33,523 bases of DNA from an uncultured Anaerobiospirillum sp. (GTDB lineage Bacteria > Pseudomonadota > Gammaproteobacteria > Enterobacterales > Succinivibrionaceae): positions 1-33,523 of the forward strand of contig CALXXU010000030.1 in the NCBI GenBank assembly GCA_944392765.1. Reading direction: 5' to 3'. Below the pieces are notes generated by a model. It did not search any database and was not told the origin of the DNA. It saw nothing but the letters and a program-made list of their open reading frames with translations. Shown piece after piece: positions 1 through 7,968 of this stretch. Positions within the stretch are counted from its first letter, which is position 1. Each line of letters begins with the position of its first letter. Both the position numbers and the translations under genes were made by a program.

Positions 1-3000
1 CAGGCACAAGCTCAGGCCCAGCCTGCTCAGACCGGTACCCAGTCGGCACAGCAAGCACCACAGGTCGTAACCTCAGGTCCGCAACAAGCCGCTGCTGAAA
101 TTGCCGCCCAGGCTGCAGCCCAACAGGCTCATATGCAGCCTGCTCCGAGCGCGCCTCAGCCCGAGCCGCAGGTCGTAACCTCAGGTCCGCAACAAGCCGC
201 TGCTGAAATTGCCGCCCAAGCCCAAGCAGCCGCCGCTGAGCGCGCGCCTCAAGTGGCAGATGGTCCTGACACGATTATCACCCGCACTCCGGTCGCTGAA
301 CCTGAAGTCGTCCCAAGCCGTGAGCCGGTGGTCGCCCCTGAGCCGCGCAGTGTCGGTGCCCGCTATGCGCGCTTGTATGGTCAGATGCAAACTGGCAATT
401 ACGACGAAGCTCAAATTAAGCATCCAACCAGTGATCCACTGCGCGATAAGGTCAGTGACGCCAAGCTGCGCGCAGACCAAAACGTGGTCTTGAGCACCTT
501 AAGTAAGCTCGAGCAATTGGTCGCCCAGCAGCAAAAAGAAGCCACGGGTAAGACCCCAGCTGAGCACTTAAGCTCCCGCCTCAATGCCGGAGTTAATGCC
601 CAGCAGTCCAGCGTCGGCGCTGACTTTGACTACGGCGCAGTGCCTGATAGCGGCATGGTGCGGAGCGACCGCCCAGTACGCGGCGATGCGACTAGCGCGA
701 CCCTCAATGAGGAGTCAGCTAAGATTGCCGCCGCCACCGAGCGCGCCCGTGCCTTTAGCGTGGAGGCTAAGCCTTCAGACGTCCCTGACGAGATTGCAAG
801 CCATGCTAGTGCCACCGACGTCAAGCAGACTAAGGAGTTCTTGGCCGCCCAAGCCCAAGAATACCGCGTCGCCCAAGACCTAGCCCAAGAAAAAGAGCAA
901 GCCCAGCAAGCGGCCGCTAAGTTATTAGCGGAACAAGAAGCCGAGCAAGAACAGCTCGAGCGTAAGGCCGCTGAGCTCGCCTTAGAGCAAGATATTGCTC
1001 AAGAGCAAAATGAGCAGGCCTTAACGGCGCTGCAAGAGGCGCAAGCAGCGGTAACTGCCACCCAAAACGCTCAGGCCGCCAATACCGCCCCTAATAGCGT
1101 CACCGGTGCCCCATCGCTTATTGCCAGCCAAGGCTCCAGCATCTTAAATCCAAGTGCGGCCATGGATAAGGCCGGTACCGCCAGCGACTTCAATCGCTTG
1201 TACCGTGAGGCGATGCAAAGCGAGGCGCAACTGCGGGCCCAGCAGCGTGAGGTGATTGACCAAACGGTTAAGGAGCACAATGCCAAGGTCGCAGGTGACA
1301 CGCTCACCCTCACCAAGCAGCGCGCCTTAGAGGCCCAAGCCGTGGGCTCGAGCCAGGTTAATACCGTAGGTGACACCAATATCCGCGCCACCGGCTCGAC
1401 CATTGCCTCAGCTACCACCAACTTAACTGATCCAAAGCTCAGCGCGGCCCCAACTTCAGCCCAAACGGCAAGTGCCCCAACGGCGACCACGCAAGCGGCC
1501 ACTACGCAAGCGGCTACCACGCAAGCGGCAGCGCAGAGCCCGGCCGCGCCAGCTGCTCCTGCCACCCAAGCCGCATCGAGCCCAGCGGCCCAAGCTGCGG
1601 CTCAGAGCCCCGTGAGTGCGGGCGCTCAAGCTACCGCCCAAGCAGCGGCTCAAAGCGCGGTGAACACCGCCCAGCAAGCTGGAACTACGCCGGTCAATGA
1701 GACGGCCAGCGCTAACGCGCTCAAGGTCGGCGCGACCGGTTCGGTCAGTGCCACCGGCTCAGTTGCGGCTACTGGTTCAGTTGGTGCCACTGGTTCAGTT
1801 GGTGCGGCGGGCGCTGCCGGTAGCGCTGGTACTCCGGGCACGGTCAATGTGGGCAGCGCAACTCCGCTGGGGCTTGATGAGGACTCGCTCCAGGATGAAA
1901 TCATCCGCAACGTCATGCGCACGGTGCCGTCAGATGATTTAGATGAGTTTAATCTGCGCGCCGGGCAGCCACTCTCGGGCGTGATTGCCGATACCGATTT
2001 GACCGCTGGCCCTAATGTCAGTGCCATGCCGCAAGCGATTGCTACGAGCTTTAGCGCGCTAGCCCAGGGCCCGGCCCCAAGCACGGTGGTCCCTAACGAC
2101 CACACCGTCGGCGCGGCGCATATCCGCGCGGGCCAAAATGTCCCGATTCCGGAGCAAAGCGTGGTCCCAAGCTACGAAGCTCCGCAAGAAGGGGGCTTAC
2201 TGCGCCGCTTAGCCTCCCTCTTTGGCCGCAGCAATCAAGCTGCGGAAAATAGCCCTGAGATCGCGCAAGGCCAAACGGCCAGTGTGGCCGCTCCAGCTGC
2301 GGGCAATTTAAAAGATATCAAGGCCGATCACAGCGAGATGCTGCATTCGCTCGAGCAAGGCCGCCAAGAGGCCCTGCGGCAAAACTCGCTTGATCAGCTG
2401 TTCTCACGCTTAACTCAGGCCGCTAACAACAGCCAATTGCCAGAGCCAATGCAGCAACAGGCGCGCAAGCTCTTAGCCGCACTTGAAAACCCAGTTAACG
2501 ACTTACACACGGTCAGCTCGTGGCTGAACTTTGTGACCGGCCCGCTGTCGCCAAGCTCGTCCTTAGCCTTAGCGCTGCACCAATGGGCCTTTATGCTCTT
2601 GTGCATCCGCTTTGAGCAAATCGGTCGCAACGTCGATAAGTTCTTAAAGAAGCAAGGTAAGGGCAATGCCTTAGGCGATAACTTGGCTGAACTTGAGCCT
2701 GCCATGCGCCAGGCCAAGGAAATTGCCAAGAGCTTAGATGGCAGCAAGAGTGAGCTCACCGGCAGTCATCACACCAGCGCCCAGCTCTTAGATGACACTC
2801 TTGGTCAAATTGAGCGCTTGCAGCAGCAAGCACAGCTGACTACACCAAACCAAGTGCTGCCGCGCTATATTCCGCTGCCACCGTTCTATCACGGCGGTAA
2901 AGAAGGCTCCTTGAGTGCCCAGCGCCACACCGACGAAGACGGCGGCAAGAGCTGGCACTTGAACTTCCACTTTGACCTCGAGCATATGGGGGCCTTGGAG

Positions 3001-3231
3001 GTCAAGGTTAAGCTGCGCTTCCCTGAGGTGCAGATCTCCTTTGTCGCCGAGCGCCTGGATACGCTGCAACGCGTTCAAAGCTTGATGCCAGAGCTCAATC
3101 AGCACTTAGCGCAAATGGGCCTGCAATCTAAGGATTCCAACGCGCGCTTAGGTCACATTAGCCCGGCGACCCCGGCCCCAAGCACTGAGGCGTTCCGCTA
3201 CGAAGGCGCCACCTTCACCACTAATGCCTAA
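1..3231 (+). CDS. FliK-like flagellar hook-length control protein, 5' end outside window
   Basis: The reading frame is open from the first base, so the gene begins upstream of the window; the ATG at 133 lies inside a repeated Ala/Gln-rich stretch and is unlikely to be the true start. At least 1076 residues are present, much longer than a typical FliK. Most of it is low complexity: Ala/Gln/Pro-rich sequence, a charged Glu/Gln coiled-coil-like segment (about bases 830-1080), TTQAA repeats (about 1485-1535) and a G/S/A-ATGSV hexapeptide repeated four times (about 1732-1803). The last 100 residues (about 2935-3170) have the alternating beta pattern and L-x-F-x-F-D-L-x-x-x-G-x-L-x-V-x-V layout of the FliK C-terminal domain, which in FliK proteins contacts FlhB to switch export specificity. 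The next gene encodes an FlhB-like cytoplasmic domain, which supports the call. A secreted or adhesin-like protein is a weaker alternative. Confidence 0.6.
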   Translation, partial: QAQAQAQPAQTGTQSAQQAPQVVTSGPQQAAAEIAAQAAAQQAHMQPAPSAPQPEPQVVTSGPQQAAAEIAAQAQAAAAERAPQVADGPDTIITRTPVAEPEVVPSREPVVAPEPRSVGARYARLYGQMQTGNYDEAQIKHPTSDPLRDKVSDAKLRADQNVVLSTLSKLEQLVAQQQKEATGKTPAEHLSSRLNAGVNAQQSSVGADFDYGAVPDSGMVRSDRPVRGDATSATLNEESAKIAAATERARAFSVEAKPSDVPDEIASHASATDVKQTKEFLAAQAQEYRVAQDLAQEKEQAQQAAAKLLAEQEAEQEQLERKAAELALEQDIAQEQNEQALTALQEAQAAVTATQNAQAANTAPNSVTGAPSLIASQGSSILNPSAAMDKAGTASDFNRLYREAMQSEAQLRAQQREVIDQTVKEHNAKVAGDTLTLTKQRALEAQAVGSSQVNTVGDTNIRATGSTIASATTNLTDPKLSAAPTSAQTASAPTATTQAATTQAATTQAAAQSPAAPAAPATQAASSPAAQAAAQSPVSAGAQATAQAAAQSAVNTAQQAGTTPVNETASANALKVGATGSVSATGSVAATGSVGATGSVGAAGAAGSAGTPGTVNVGSATPLGLDEDSLQDEIIRNVMRTVPSDDLDEFNLRAGQPLSGVIADTDLTAGPNVSAMPQAIATSFSALAQGPAPSTVVPNDHTVGAAHIRAGQNVPIPEQSVVPSYEAPQEGGLLRRLASLFGRSNQAAENSPEIAQGQTASVAAPAAGNLKDIKADHSEMLHSLEQGRQEALRQNSLDQLFSRLTQAANNSQLPEPMQQQARKLLAALENPVNDLHTVSSWLNFVTGPLSPSSSLALALHQWAFMLLCIRFEQIGRNVDKFLKKQGKGNALGDNLAELEPAMRQAKEIAKSLDGSKSELTGSHHTSAQLLDDTLGQIERLQQQAQLTTPNQVLPRYIPLPPFYHGGKEGSLSAQRHTDEDGGKSWHLNFHFDLEHMGALEVKVKLRFPEVQISFVAERLDTLQRVQSLMPELNQHLAQMGLQSKDSNARLGHISPATPAPSTEAFRYEGATFTTNA
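61..218 (+). repeat. Two-copy 50-bp direct repeat inside the FliK-like gene
   Basis: A 50-bp segment at 61-110 recurs without difference at 169-218, giving a 108-bp (36-codon) period in frame. It encodes PQVVTSGPQQAAAEIAAQ twice. The repeat begins near the window edge, so more copies may lie upstream. Confidence 0.9.
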
Positions 3232-3242
3232 GGGAGGATCTG

Positions 3243-3596
3243 ATGTTTTCGCGCAAGAACAGCCAATACCAAGAAAGCGAGGGGCCAAACAAGATCCTCG
3301 AGGCGGTCGGCATCAGCTACGATGAAGACAAGGACGCAGCCCCAATTATCTCCTCCAAGGGCGAGGGCGCGATGGCCGATGCTATCGTGGCGATGGCCAG
3401 TGACCTCGGCATCTACGTGCACCGCGACGAGCGCCTCCTGCAAGAGCTCAAATGCCTCAAGGAAGGCGAGGAAATCCCGCGCGAGCTCTTTGAGGTGATC
3501 GCCACCATCTTGGCCTTTAGCTATATGCTCCAGGGCAAGACTCCGCACGCCTGGACCCGCCCGGACGGCTCGCGCGCCATCAACATCAACGCCTAA
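3243..3596 (+). CDS. FlhB cytoplasmic-domain-like protein (EscU/YscU/HrcU family), 117 aa
   Basis: This small soluble protein resembles the C-terminal cytoplasmic part of FlhB, the export switch of flagellar type III secretion, without its membrane domain. Recognisable features are K-I-L-E-A-V-G-I-S-Y-D near residue 20, the A-P-I-I-S-S-K-G segment near 35, a helix followed by I-Y-V-H-R-D-E-R-L-L-Q-E-L, and the closing G-E-E-I-P-R-E-L-F-E-V-I-A-T-I-L-A. The autocleaving NPTH motif of full-length FlhB is absent. The start is well supported by GGGAGG at 3232-3237, just after the stop of the FliK-like gene (11-base gap), so the two are probably cotranscribed. Similar stand-alone FlhB-like proteins next to FliK-like genes occur in other bacteria; their exact role is unclear. 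Confidence 0.7.
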   Translation: MFSRKNSQYQESEGPNKILEAVGISYDEDKDAAPIISSKGEGAMADAIVAMASDLGIYVHRDERLLQELKCLKEGEEIPRELFEVIATILAFSYMLQGKTPHAWTRPDGSRAININA

Positions 3597-3612
3597 GCCG
3601 CCTGCCGCTCAA

Positions 3613-3664
3613 GGCCCCAGGCCCCCAATGCTGCCCCAGGCCCCAGGCCCCCAATGCTGCCCCA
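3613..3664. repeat. 26-bp tandem duplication in intergenic spacer
   Basis: A C-rich 26-bp unit beginning GGCCCCAGGCCCCC is present at 3613-3638 and again at 3639-3664 with no difference, followed by a degenerate partial third copy. It lies between the convergent FlhB-like gene and mrcB, just before their shared terminator. Confidence 0.85.
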
Positions 3665-3690
3665 GGCCACCCAAGGCCGCATTCCCCCCA

Positions 3691-3716
3691 AGAAAAAGCC
3701 CGGCACTGCCGGGCTT
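3691..3716 (-). terminator. Rho-independent terminator of mrcB
   Basis: A GC-rich hairpin (AAGCCCGGCA / TGCCGGGCTT, 3696-3716) is followed on the minus strand by a run of T (complement of the A-run at 3693-3697). It sits seven bases past the mrcB stop. The plus-strand side lacks a T-run, so it mainly serves mrcB. Confidence 0.85.
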
Positions 3717-3722
3717 GGTGTG

Positions 3723-6700
3723 TTAGAAGATCCCCAAGAGCTCATCCTCAAAGGAATCAGCTTGGCGCTCGACATTACTCGAGCTGCTTTGGGCTGGGCG
3801 CGCGTTTTCATCCGGTACAACCGGGTCGTAATCCTGAGCCCCCGAGTCCTCAACCCGGCTGTCTTGGAGCGCATCGGTATTTGGGCGATTCCACAGCGAG
3901 CCCGGCTGAGCCGGGATAAAGCCGCTTTGCCCAAAGTCGTTTGCTCCAGGCTGAGCCGAACCTGGCTGAGCTGGGTTTGTGCCTTGGTTTGGCACCATGC
4001 CGCGCGTTTGTGGCGCGATACCTTGGTAAATGCCTTGGTCATTGCCCCACTGGCCCTGAGCCTGCTCACGCAGCTGCTCGGCGTTTGGATCAACGTACGG
4101 CAGCTCTTGATAGCCCGGTTCGCCAAAGTTATTGCACTGGCGAATGTATTGGATGCGATCCTCACGGGCTGGGAAGCGCTCCATGCCTTGCTCTTCACAG
4201 CCGTTAGCTAGGACGTTACCTGAGCGATCGAAGTTCACGTAGATCACGCCTTGAGGGCGCTTGAGCTCTAAGGAGTTCACGCCACGCTCTTGCAGGTAAG
4301 CACCGTACAGGCGCATCGCACCGTTCGAGCCATAGAGGCCGGTCGACTTGTTCTGGTCATTGCCCACCCAAATCGTGGTGATTTCATCGGAGTCCATACC
4401 CACCGTCCACGAGTCGCGGTTATCGTTGGTGGTGCCGGTCTTCGAGGCAATCGTGACATCTGGGAACATATTGCCAATACGCCGTCCGGTGCCCGAGCGT
4501 GTCGCCTCCGTCATACCGTAAATTGCAAGATAGGTGTCCTTCGGGTCAAGGCTGCGGGGCGAGCGGTTCGAGCCACGCTGATAGACGATTTCGCCGTTTT
4601 TCACGATGGTGCGCAGCGTGGTCAAATCACGATAAATGCCTTCGGTTGCCATACCGACGTAGAGCGAGTTGAGCTCAAAAGGTGAGAACTCAGGGGTACC
4701 GAGCACAATCGATGGGTAGAGCGGAATGTCATGCTCGTAACCGGCCGCATGAATGGTCTTGACCACATTATCAAGGCCTGCGCCCATACCGATACGCACG
4801 GTTGGGACGTTAAGCGAGCTGGCCATCGCGCGAATCACGCGGATCGGCCCCCTAAACTTCTTATCATCGTTCTGTGGCGCCCAGATATCGCCATTAGGCA
4901 GCTTCACCTGGACTGGATTGTCGTTCACAATCGAGCCTAAGTGATAGCCTTGGTGGAAGGCAGCTAAATAGACAAATGGCTTGATTAAGGAGCCGACCTG
5001 ACGGTGTGAATCGAGGGCACGGTTGTAGCCGTCATAGTTTGGCTCAGAGGAGCCCACCACCGCTGAGACCTCACCGGTGCGCCATGAGGATACGACCATC
5101 GCCGCCTGTAAGTCCTTGAGCTTGCGCTCCTTTTCGATCGCGGCAATCTCTTGGGTCACCGCCTTTTCAGCGGCAATCTGAGCTTGTGGGTCGAGCGAGG
5201 TGAAGATCTTGATGCCATTACCCGACAAGAAGTCCTTACCGGTACGCTCCTCTTCTTCCTTGAAGCGCTCGCCGATTTCGGTCTTAACCAGGCCCATAAA
5301 GGCAGGGGTCTTACGATAAGTCAGCTTACCGCGCGGGATGACTTCGATCGGCTTGGCCGCCAGCTCTTCAAACTTCTCCACACTGATGTGACCGCGATTG
5401 CGCAGCACACCTAAGACGGTGTTACGGCGCTCCAGAGCCCGCTTTGGGAAGCGCCATGGGTCATAGTAGGAAGGACCCTTAATTAAGCCCACCAAGAGCG
5501 CCATTTGCTCGAGGTTGAGCTCAGCTACTGGCACACCAAAGTAGAAGTACGACGCCAGGCCAAAGCCATAGATACCCGCATTACCATTTTGGCCTAAATA
5601 GATTTCGTTCATATAGGCCTCGAGCACCTGCTCCTTGCTGTAGCGGTGGTTCATCGAGATCGCCATAAAGATCTCTTTGAGCTTACGCTCGTAGCTGCGC
5701 TCGTTGGTAAAGAAGTAGTTTTTAACCAGCTGCTGGGTAATGGTACTGCCACCCTCGACCACGCGTCCTGCCAGGAAATTCTTCACAAAGGCACGGCCGA
5801 TCGCGATCGGGTTGATACCAAAGTGCTGGAAGTAGGCGCGATCCTCGACCTCAATTAAGGTGGTGATAAGCTCATCTGGCACCTCATCTAAGGTGATGAA
5901 GATGCGGTCTTCGGCCGGGTTAACACGATTGATGCGATCAAGGAGCACCGGATCCATGCGCATATAGGCCAGATCCTGCATGGTGTCGGCATTGACGATG
6001 CGCTTGACGCGCTTGTCCTCAAATTCCACTAACACCGACATCTTAGGCTCGTCGCCGTCAGGGAAGCTAAACGGGCGCTTAATCAAAACAATGCGGCCGT
6101 TATCGCGATTTAAGGCATACTCACCTGATTTGCGTGGGCTTGCCACCTCGCGGTACTGCAAGAGATTGAGCTCATAGACCATCTGGTCTAAGGACAGACG
6201 CTGGTCAGGATAAAGCTCCAATGGGCGCGAATAGACCACGGCAGGCAGCACCCACCGGTCATCGATTTCGTAATCGTCGACCACCACCGCATCAAAGTAG
6301 ATAAAGAGCAAACCGGCAAAGCCCAGGCCCACTACGGTGAGCTTGAGCATGAGCGCGGTGAAGTACTTGATGCCGTAAACAATCCTTTGCCACAGCGTCA
6401 GCTTAGGCAAGAGCCCGGCCTTACGGTCAGCCTTTTCCTGAGCCAGAGCCGCCTTGCGCGCGCGGTACTGCTCGCGCCAGCGATACAAGAAATTACCCTC
6501 AGGCTCCCCGTCACTAGAACCTTGAGCCGCAGCTGAATCCGCCGACGCAGACGAATCAGCAGACGCAGATGAGTCCGCATCCGGTGCAAAGCCCGCCTTA
6601 TCCTGAGCACTCGCCTCTTGGCGCTCAGACGCGGCCTCGGCCTTATCCTCAGAGCGAGCACTCGCCGCAGCCCCTGCTGCCGCAGCTGCTGCCGCACCAG

Positions 6701-7292
6701 CTGGCGCCGTACTACCTGAGGCAGCACCGCTGGCCGTTAGACCAGCCGCTGGGGCAGTAGGCGCAGCTTGAACCGAACTATTTGCCGACGACGCAGCCGC
6801 CGGTGCACCGGCCGGTGCCGCAGCATGGTTCGGCTGGGCACCATGATCCGCAGCTTGAGCTGAGCTAGTGCCGGGCTGAGCCGCAGCTTGCGCGTTATTA
6901 GACTGGGCTGCGCGCGCTGACTGCTGGGCTGCGGCATTATGGTAAAGTTCGGCCGCTTGCTGGGACGCGGCTGAGTCTACGGCAGCTTGCGCCTGGGCTG
7001 GGAGCGGCACCTGAGATTGAGGAGGTTGCGGGGCAGCTGGAGCGGCGCTGGCAGTGCCGGACTGAGCAGGCTCTTGGGGTGCGTCAAAGCGCGGCATCGG
7101 CGGCACCGCTGGCCCCGGCTTATTAGGGTGCAAAGGGTCAAAGTCATCGATCGCCGAAAAATGACCTACTCCGTTGCCTGAGACCTGCGGGGCGCTACCA
7201 CTGGTATTAGGGTGCTCATTGAGTGCGCCAAAAGTTGGTTCTCGGCGCTCACTTAGCGAGTTAGCGGACTTATCGTCATGCGAATTGTGCAT
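3723..7292 (-). CDS. mrcB: Penicillin-binding protein 1B, bifunctional transglycosylase/transpeptidase
   Basis: This class A penicillin-binding protein polymerises lipid II into glycan strands and cross-links them in the periplasm. In order: a cytoplasmic Ala/Ser/Pro-rich region (about 50-265, including SSASAD repeats), a basic segment, one membrane anchor (about 312-335), a UB2H-like domain (about 345-430, the docking site for the LpoB activator in E. coli), the GT51 domain with catalytic Glu in EDRAYFQH (483) and GGSTITQQLVKN (514-525), and the transpeptidase with S768-LIK, S826-LN and KTGTT (951-955). A Gln/Gly/Pro-rich tail follows from about 1070. At 1189 residues it is about 345 longer than E. 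coli PBP1b, because of the two disordered ends. The ATG has only a weak ribosome site. All catalytic motifs are intact. Confidence 0.95.
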   Translation of the reverse strand: MHNSHDDKSANSLSERREPTFGALNEHPNTSGSAPQVSGNGVGHFSAIDDFDPLHPNKPGPAVPPMPRFDAPQEPAQSGTASAAPAAPQPPQSQVPLPAQAQAAVDSAASQQAAELYHNAAAQQSARAAQSNNAQAAAQPGTSSAQAADHGAQPNHAAAPAGAPAAASSANSSVQAAPTAPAAGLTASGAASGSTAPAGAAAAAAAGAAASARSEDKAEAASERQEASAQDKAGFAPDADSSASADSSASADSAAAQGSSDGEPEGNFLYRWREQYRARKAALAQEKADRKAGLLPKLTLWQRIVYGIKYFTALMLKLTVVGLGFAGLLFIYFDAVVVDDYEIDDRWVLPAVVYSRPLELYPDQRLSLDQMVYELNLLQYREVASPRKSGEYALNRDNGRIVLIKRPFSFPDGDEPKMSVLVEFEDKRVKRIVNADTMQDLAYMRMDPVLLDRINRVNPAEDRIFITLDEVPDELITTLIEVEDRAYFQHFGINPIAIGRAFVKNFLAGRVVEGGSTITQQLVKNYFFTNERSYERKLKEIFMAISMNHRYSKEQVLEAYMNEIYLGQNGNAGIYGFGLASYFYFGVPVAELNLEQMALLVGLIKGPSYYDPWRFPKRALERRNTVLGVLRNRGHISVEKFEELAAKPIEVIPRGKLTYRKTPAFMGLVKTEIGERFKEEEERTGKDFLSGNGIKIFTSLDPQAQIAAEKAVTQEIAAIEKERKLKDLQAAMVVSSWRTGEVSAVVGSSEPNYDGYNRALDSHRQVGSLIKPFVYLAAFHQGYHLGSIVNDNPVQVKLPNGDIWAPQNDDKKFRGPIRVIRAMASSLNVPTVRIGMGAGLDNVVKTIHAAGYEHDIPLYPSIVLGTPEFSPFELNSLYVGMATEGIYRDLTTLRTIVKNGEIVYQRGSNRSPRSLDPKDTYLAIYGMTEATRSGTGRRIGNMFPDVTIASKTGTTNDNRDSWTVGMDSDEITTIWVGNDQNKSTGLYGSNGAMRLYGAYLQERGVNSLELKRPQGVIYVNFDRSGNVLANGCEEQGMERFPAREDRIQYIRQCNNFGEPGYQELPYVDPNAEQLREQAQGQWGNDQGIYQGIAPQTRGMVPNQGTNPAQPGSAQPGANDFGQSGFIPAQPGSLWNRPNTDALQDSRVEDSGAQDYDPVVPDENARPAQSSSSNVERQADSFEDELLGIF

Positions 7293-7393
7293 ACCTAATC
7301 CCAGAGCTTACAAAGTTTTAACAAATGGTAGCTATGATCGGCATTTCTTGACGCCGGAGCGCAGCGGGCACAGCTTGCCTATTATGAGGGCCC

Positions 7394-7402
7394 ATTATAG
7401 CA
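7394..7402 (-). promoter_or_regulatory. Extended -10 promoter for mrcB
   Basis: The minus strand reads TGCTATAAT, a perfect -10 hexamer (7399-7394) with the extended TGN element. No good -35 is visible at the usual spacing, as is common for extended -10 promoters. It would give an mrcB leader of roughly 95 bases. Confidence 0.65.
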
Positions 7403-7607
7403 AGGGTCGCTTAGCACAAATTAAGGGCAGCTGCACCAAGCCGCGCTGCTGAGCGCGCAGTTGTTGGGACTATGAGTGAACGCACTTTAGGCAAGCCCCC
7501 AAGCAAAGAGGGCGGTTTAAGGCAGCAACTTTTTGTAAGTTTTGCGACATAAGGCCGATCTTGATCGCACAAAAAGCTAGATCTCTCACACCATCATGAT
7601 GTGAAGC

Positions 7608-7636
7608 TTGCGTCGCATATAAGTTTTCAGGATAAT
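7608..7636 (+). promoter_or_regulatory. Candidate sigma-70 promoter for dksA
   Basis: TTGCGT at 7608-7613 and GATAAT at 7631-7636 are separated by 17 bases. Transcription from here would give a long dksA leader (about 320 bases) carrying the repeat array and hairpins. Confidence 0.4.
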
Positions 7637-7749
7637 GCGTGCCTCAAAAATAGGGATTAACTTTTTTGCTTGCACCTAGACTGACTGACGGGTTGGGCTC
7701 TGCCTGAACGCGTGACGTGCAGCTCAAAAAGAACAAAGGATGAGGCATA

Positions 7750-7821
7750 GGCTTAAGTTGAGGCTTAAGCTGAGGCTTAAGCTGAGGCTTAAGCTGAGGC
7801 TTGAGCTGTGGCTTAAGCTGA
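7750..7821. repeat. Six-copy 12-bp tandem repeat with palindromic core
   Basis: The unit GGCTTAAGCTGA occurs six times head to tail with few changes (GTTGA in the first copy, TTGAGCTGT in the fifth), with partial copies at both edges. Each unit contains the 8-bp palindrome GCTTAAGC, so copies can pair with each other in RNA or bind a dimeric protein. Read on the minus strand, it translates as repeated K-P-Q-L, but no ribosome site supports a gene there. Confidence 0.9.
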
Positions 7822-7844
7822 GGCTTCATCTAACCGGTTTCACT

Positions 7845-7862
7845 TGCTGGGGCAACCCAGCA
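7845..7862 (+). other. Hairpin with GCAA tetraloop in dksA leader
   Basis: TGCTGGG (7845-7851) pairs with CCCAGCA (7856-7862) around a GCAA loop, a stable GNRA-type tetraloop. No T-run follows, so it is not a simple terminator. Confidence 0.6.
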
Positions 7863-7866
7863 TCGT

Positions 7867-7911
7867 AGCTATAAGAAAATCCTGCTCACCTCAACTAGAT
7901 TTTTTATAGCT
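7867..7911 (+). other. Long imperfect inverted repeat in dksA leader
   Basis: AGCTATAAGAAAATC (7867-7881) is nearly the exact reverse complement of GATTTTTTATAGCT (7898-7911), with one bulged base and a 16-base loop. It could form a strong RNA hairpin or be a protein-binding site just upstream of the possible leader ORF. Confidence 0.65.
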
Positions 7912-7917
7912 TGGATC

Positions 7918-7968
7918 ATGCAAACAGGAGGCGGCTGCTGCTGTAACCAGCAAGCCGAGGACAGATGA
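7918..7968 (+). CDS. Possible leader peptide with three consecutive cysteines, overlapping the dksA start
   Basis: An ATG at 7918 opens a 16-codon frame, [16 protein letters not shown], whose TGA stop overlaps the dksA ATG (ATGA at 7965-7968), an arrangement typical of translational coupling. The three Cys codons (TGC TGC TGT, 7936-7944) lie in a small hairpin (GGCTGCTG with CAGCAAGCC) next to the dksA ribosome site. No good ribosome site precedes the ATG, so expression is uncertain. Runs of Cys codons in short upstream frames act as cysteine sensors in some bacteria; that role is only an inference here. Confidence 0.3.
   Translation: MQTGGGCCCNQQAEDR

Larger units (their letters stand above)
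7293..7964. other. 672-base intergenic region between divergent mrcB and dksA
   Basis: This region has no convincing full-size gene. It holds the mrcB promoter near 7394, a 10-bp palindrome CATCATGATG near 7592, a candidate plus-strand promoter at 7608-7636, a 12-bp repeat array (7750-7821), a GNRA-loop hairpin (7845-7862), a long inverted repeat (7867-7911) and a possible short leader ORF (7918-7968) ending on the dksA start. Its size and content suggest that dksA has an elaborate leader. Confidence 0.6.

Noticed and set aside
3654-4211. Plus-strand 185-codon frame opposite the end of mrcB
   Set aside because: It lies antisense to the well-supported mrcB coding sequence and has no family resemblance.
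7644-7829. Minus-strand 61-codon frame made largely of K-P-Q-L repeats
   Set aside because: It is simply the translation of the 12-bp array, has no ribosome site, and the rest of the frame shows no recognisable protein feature.
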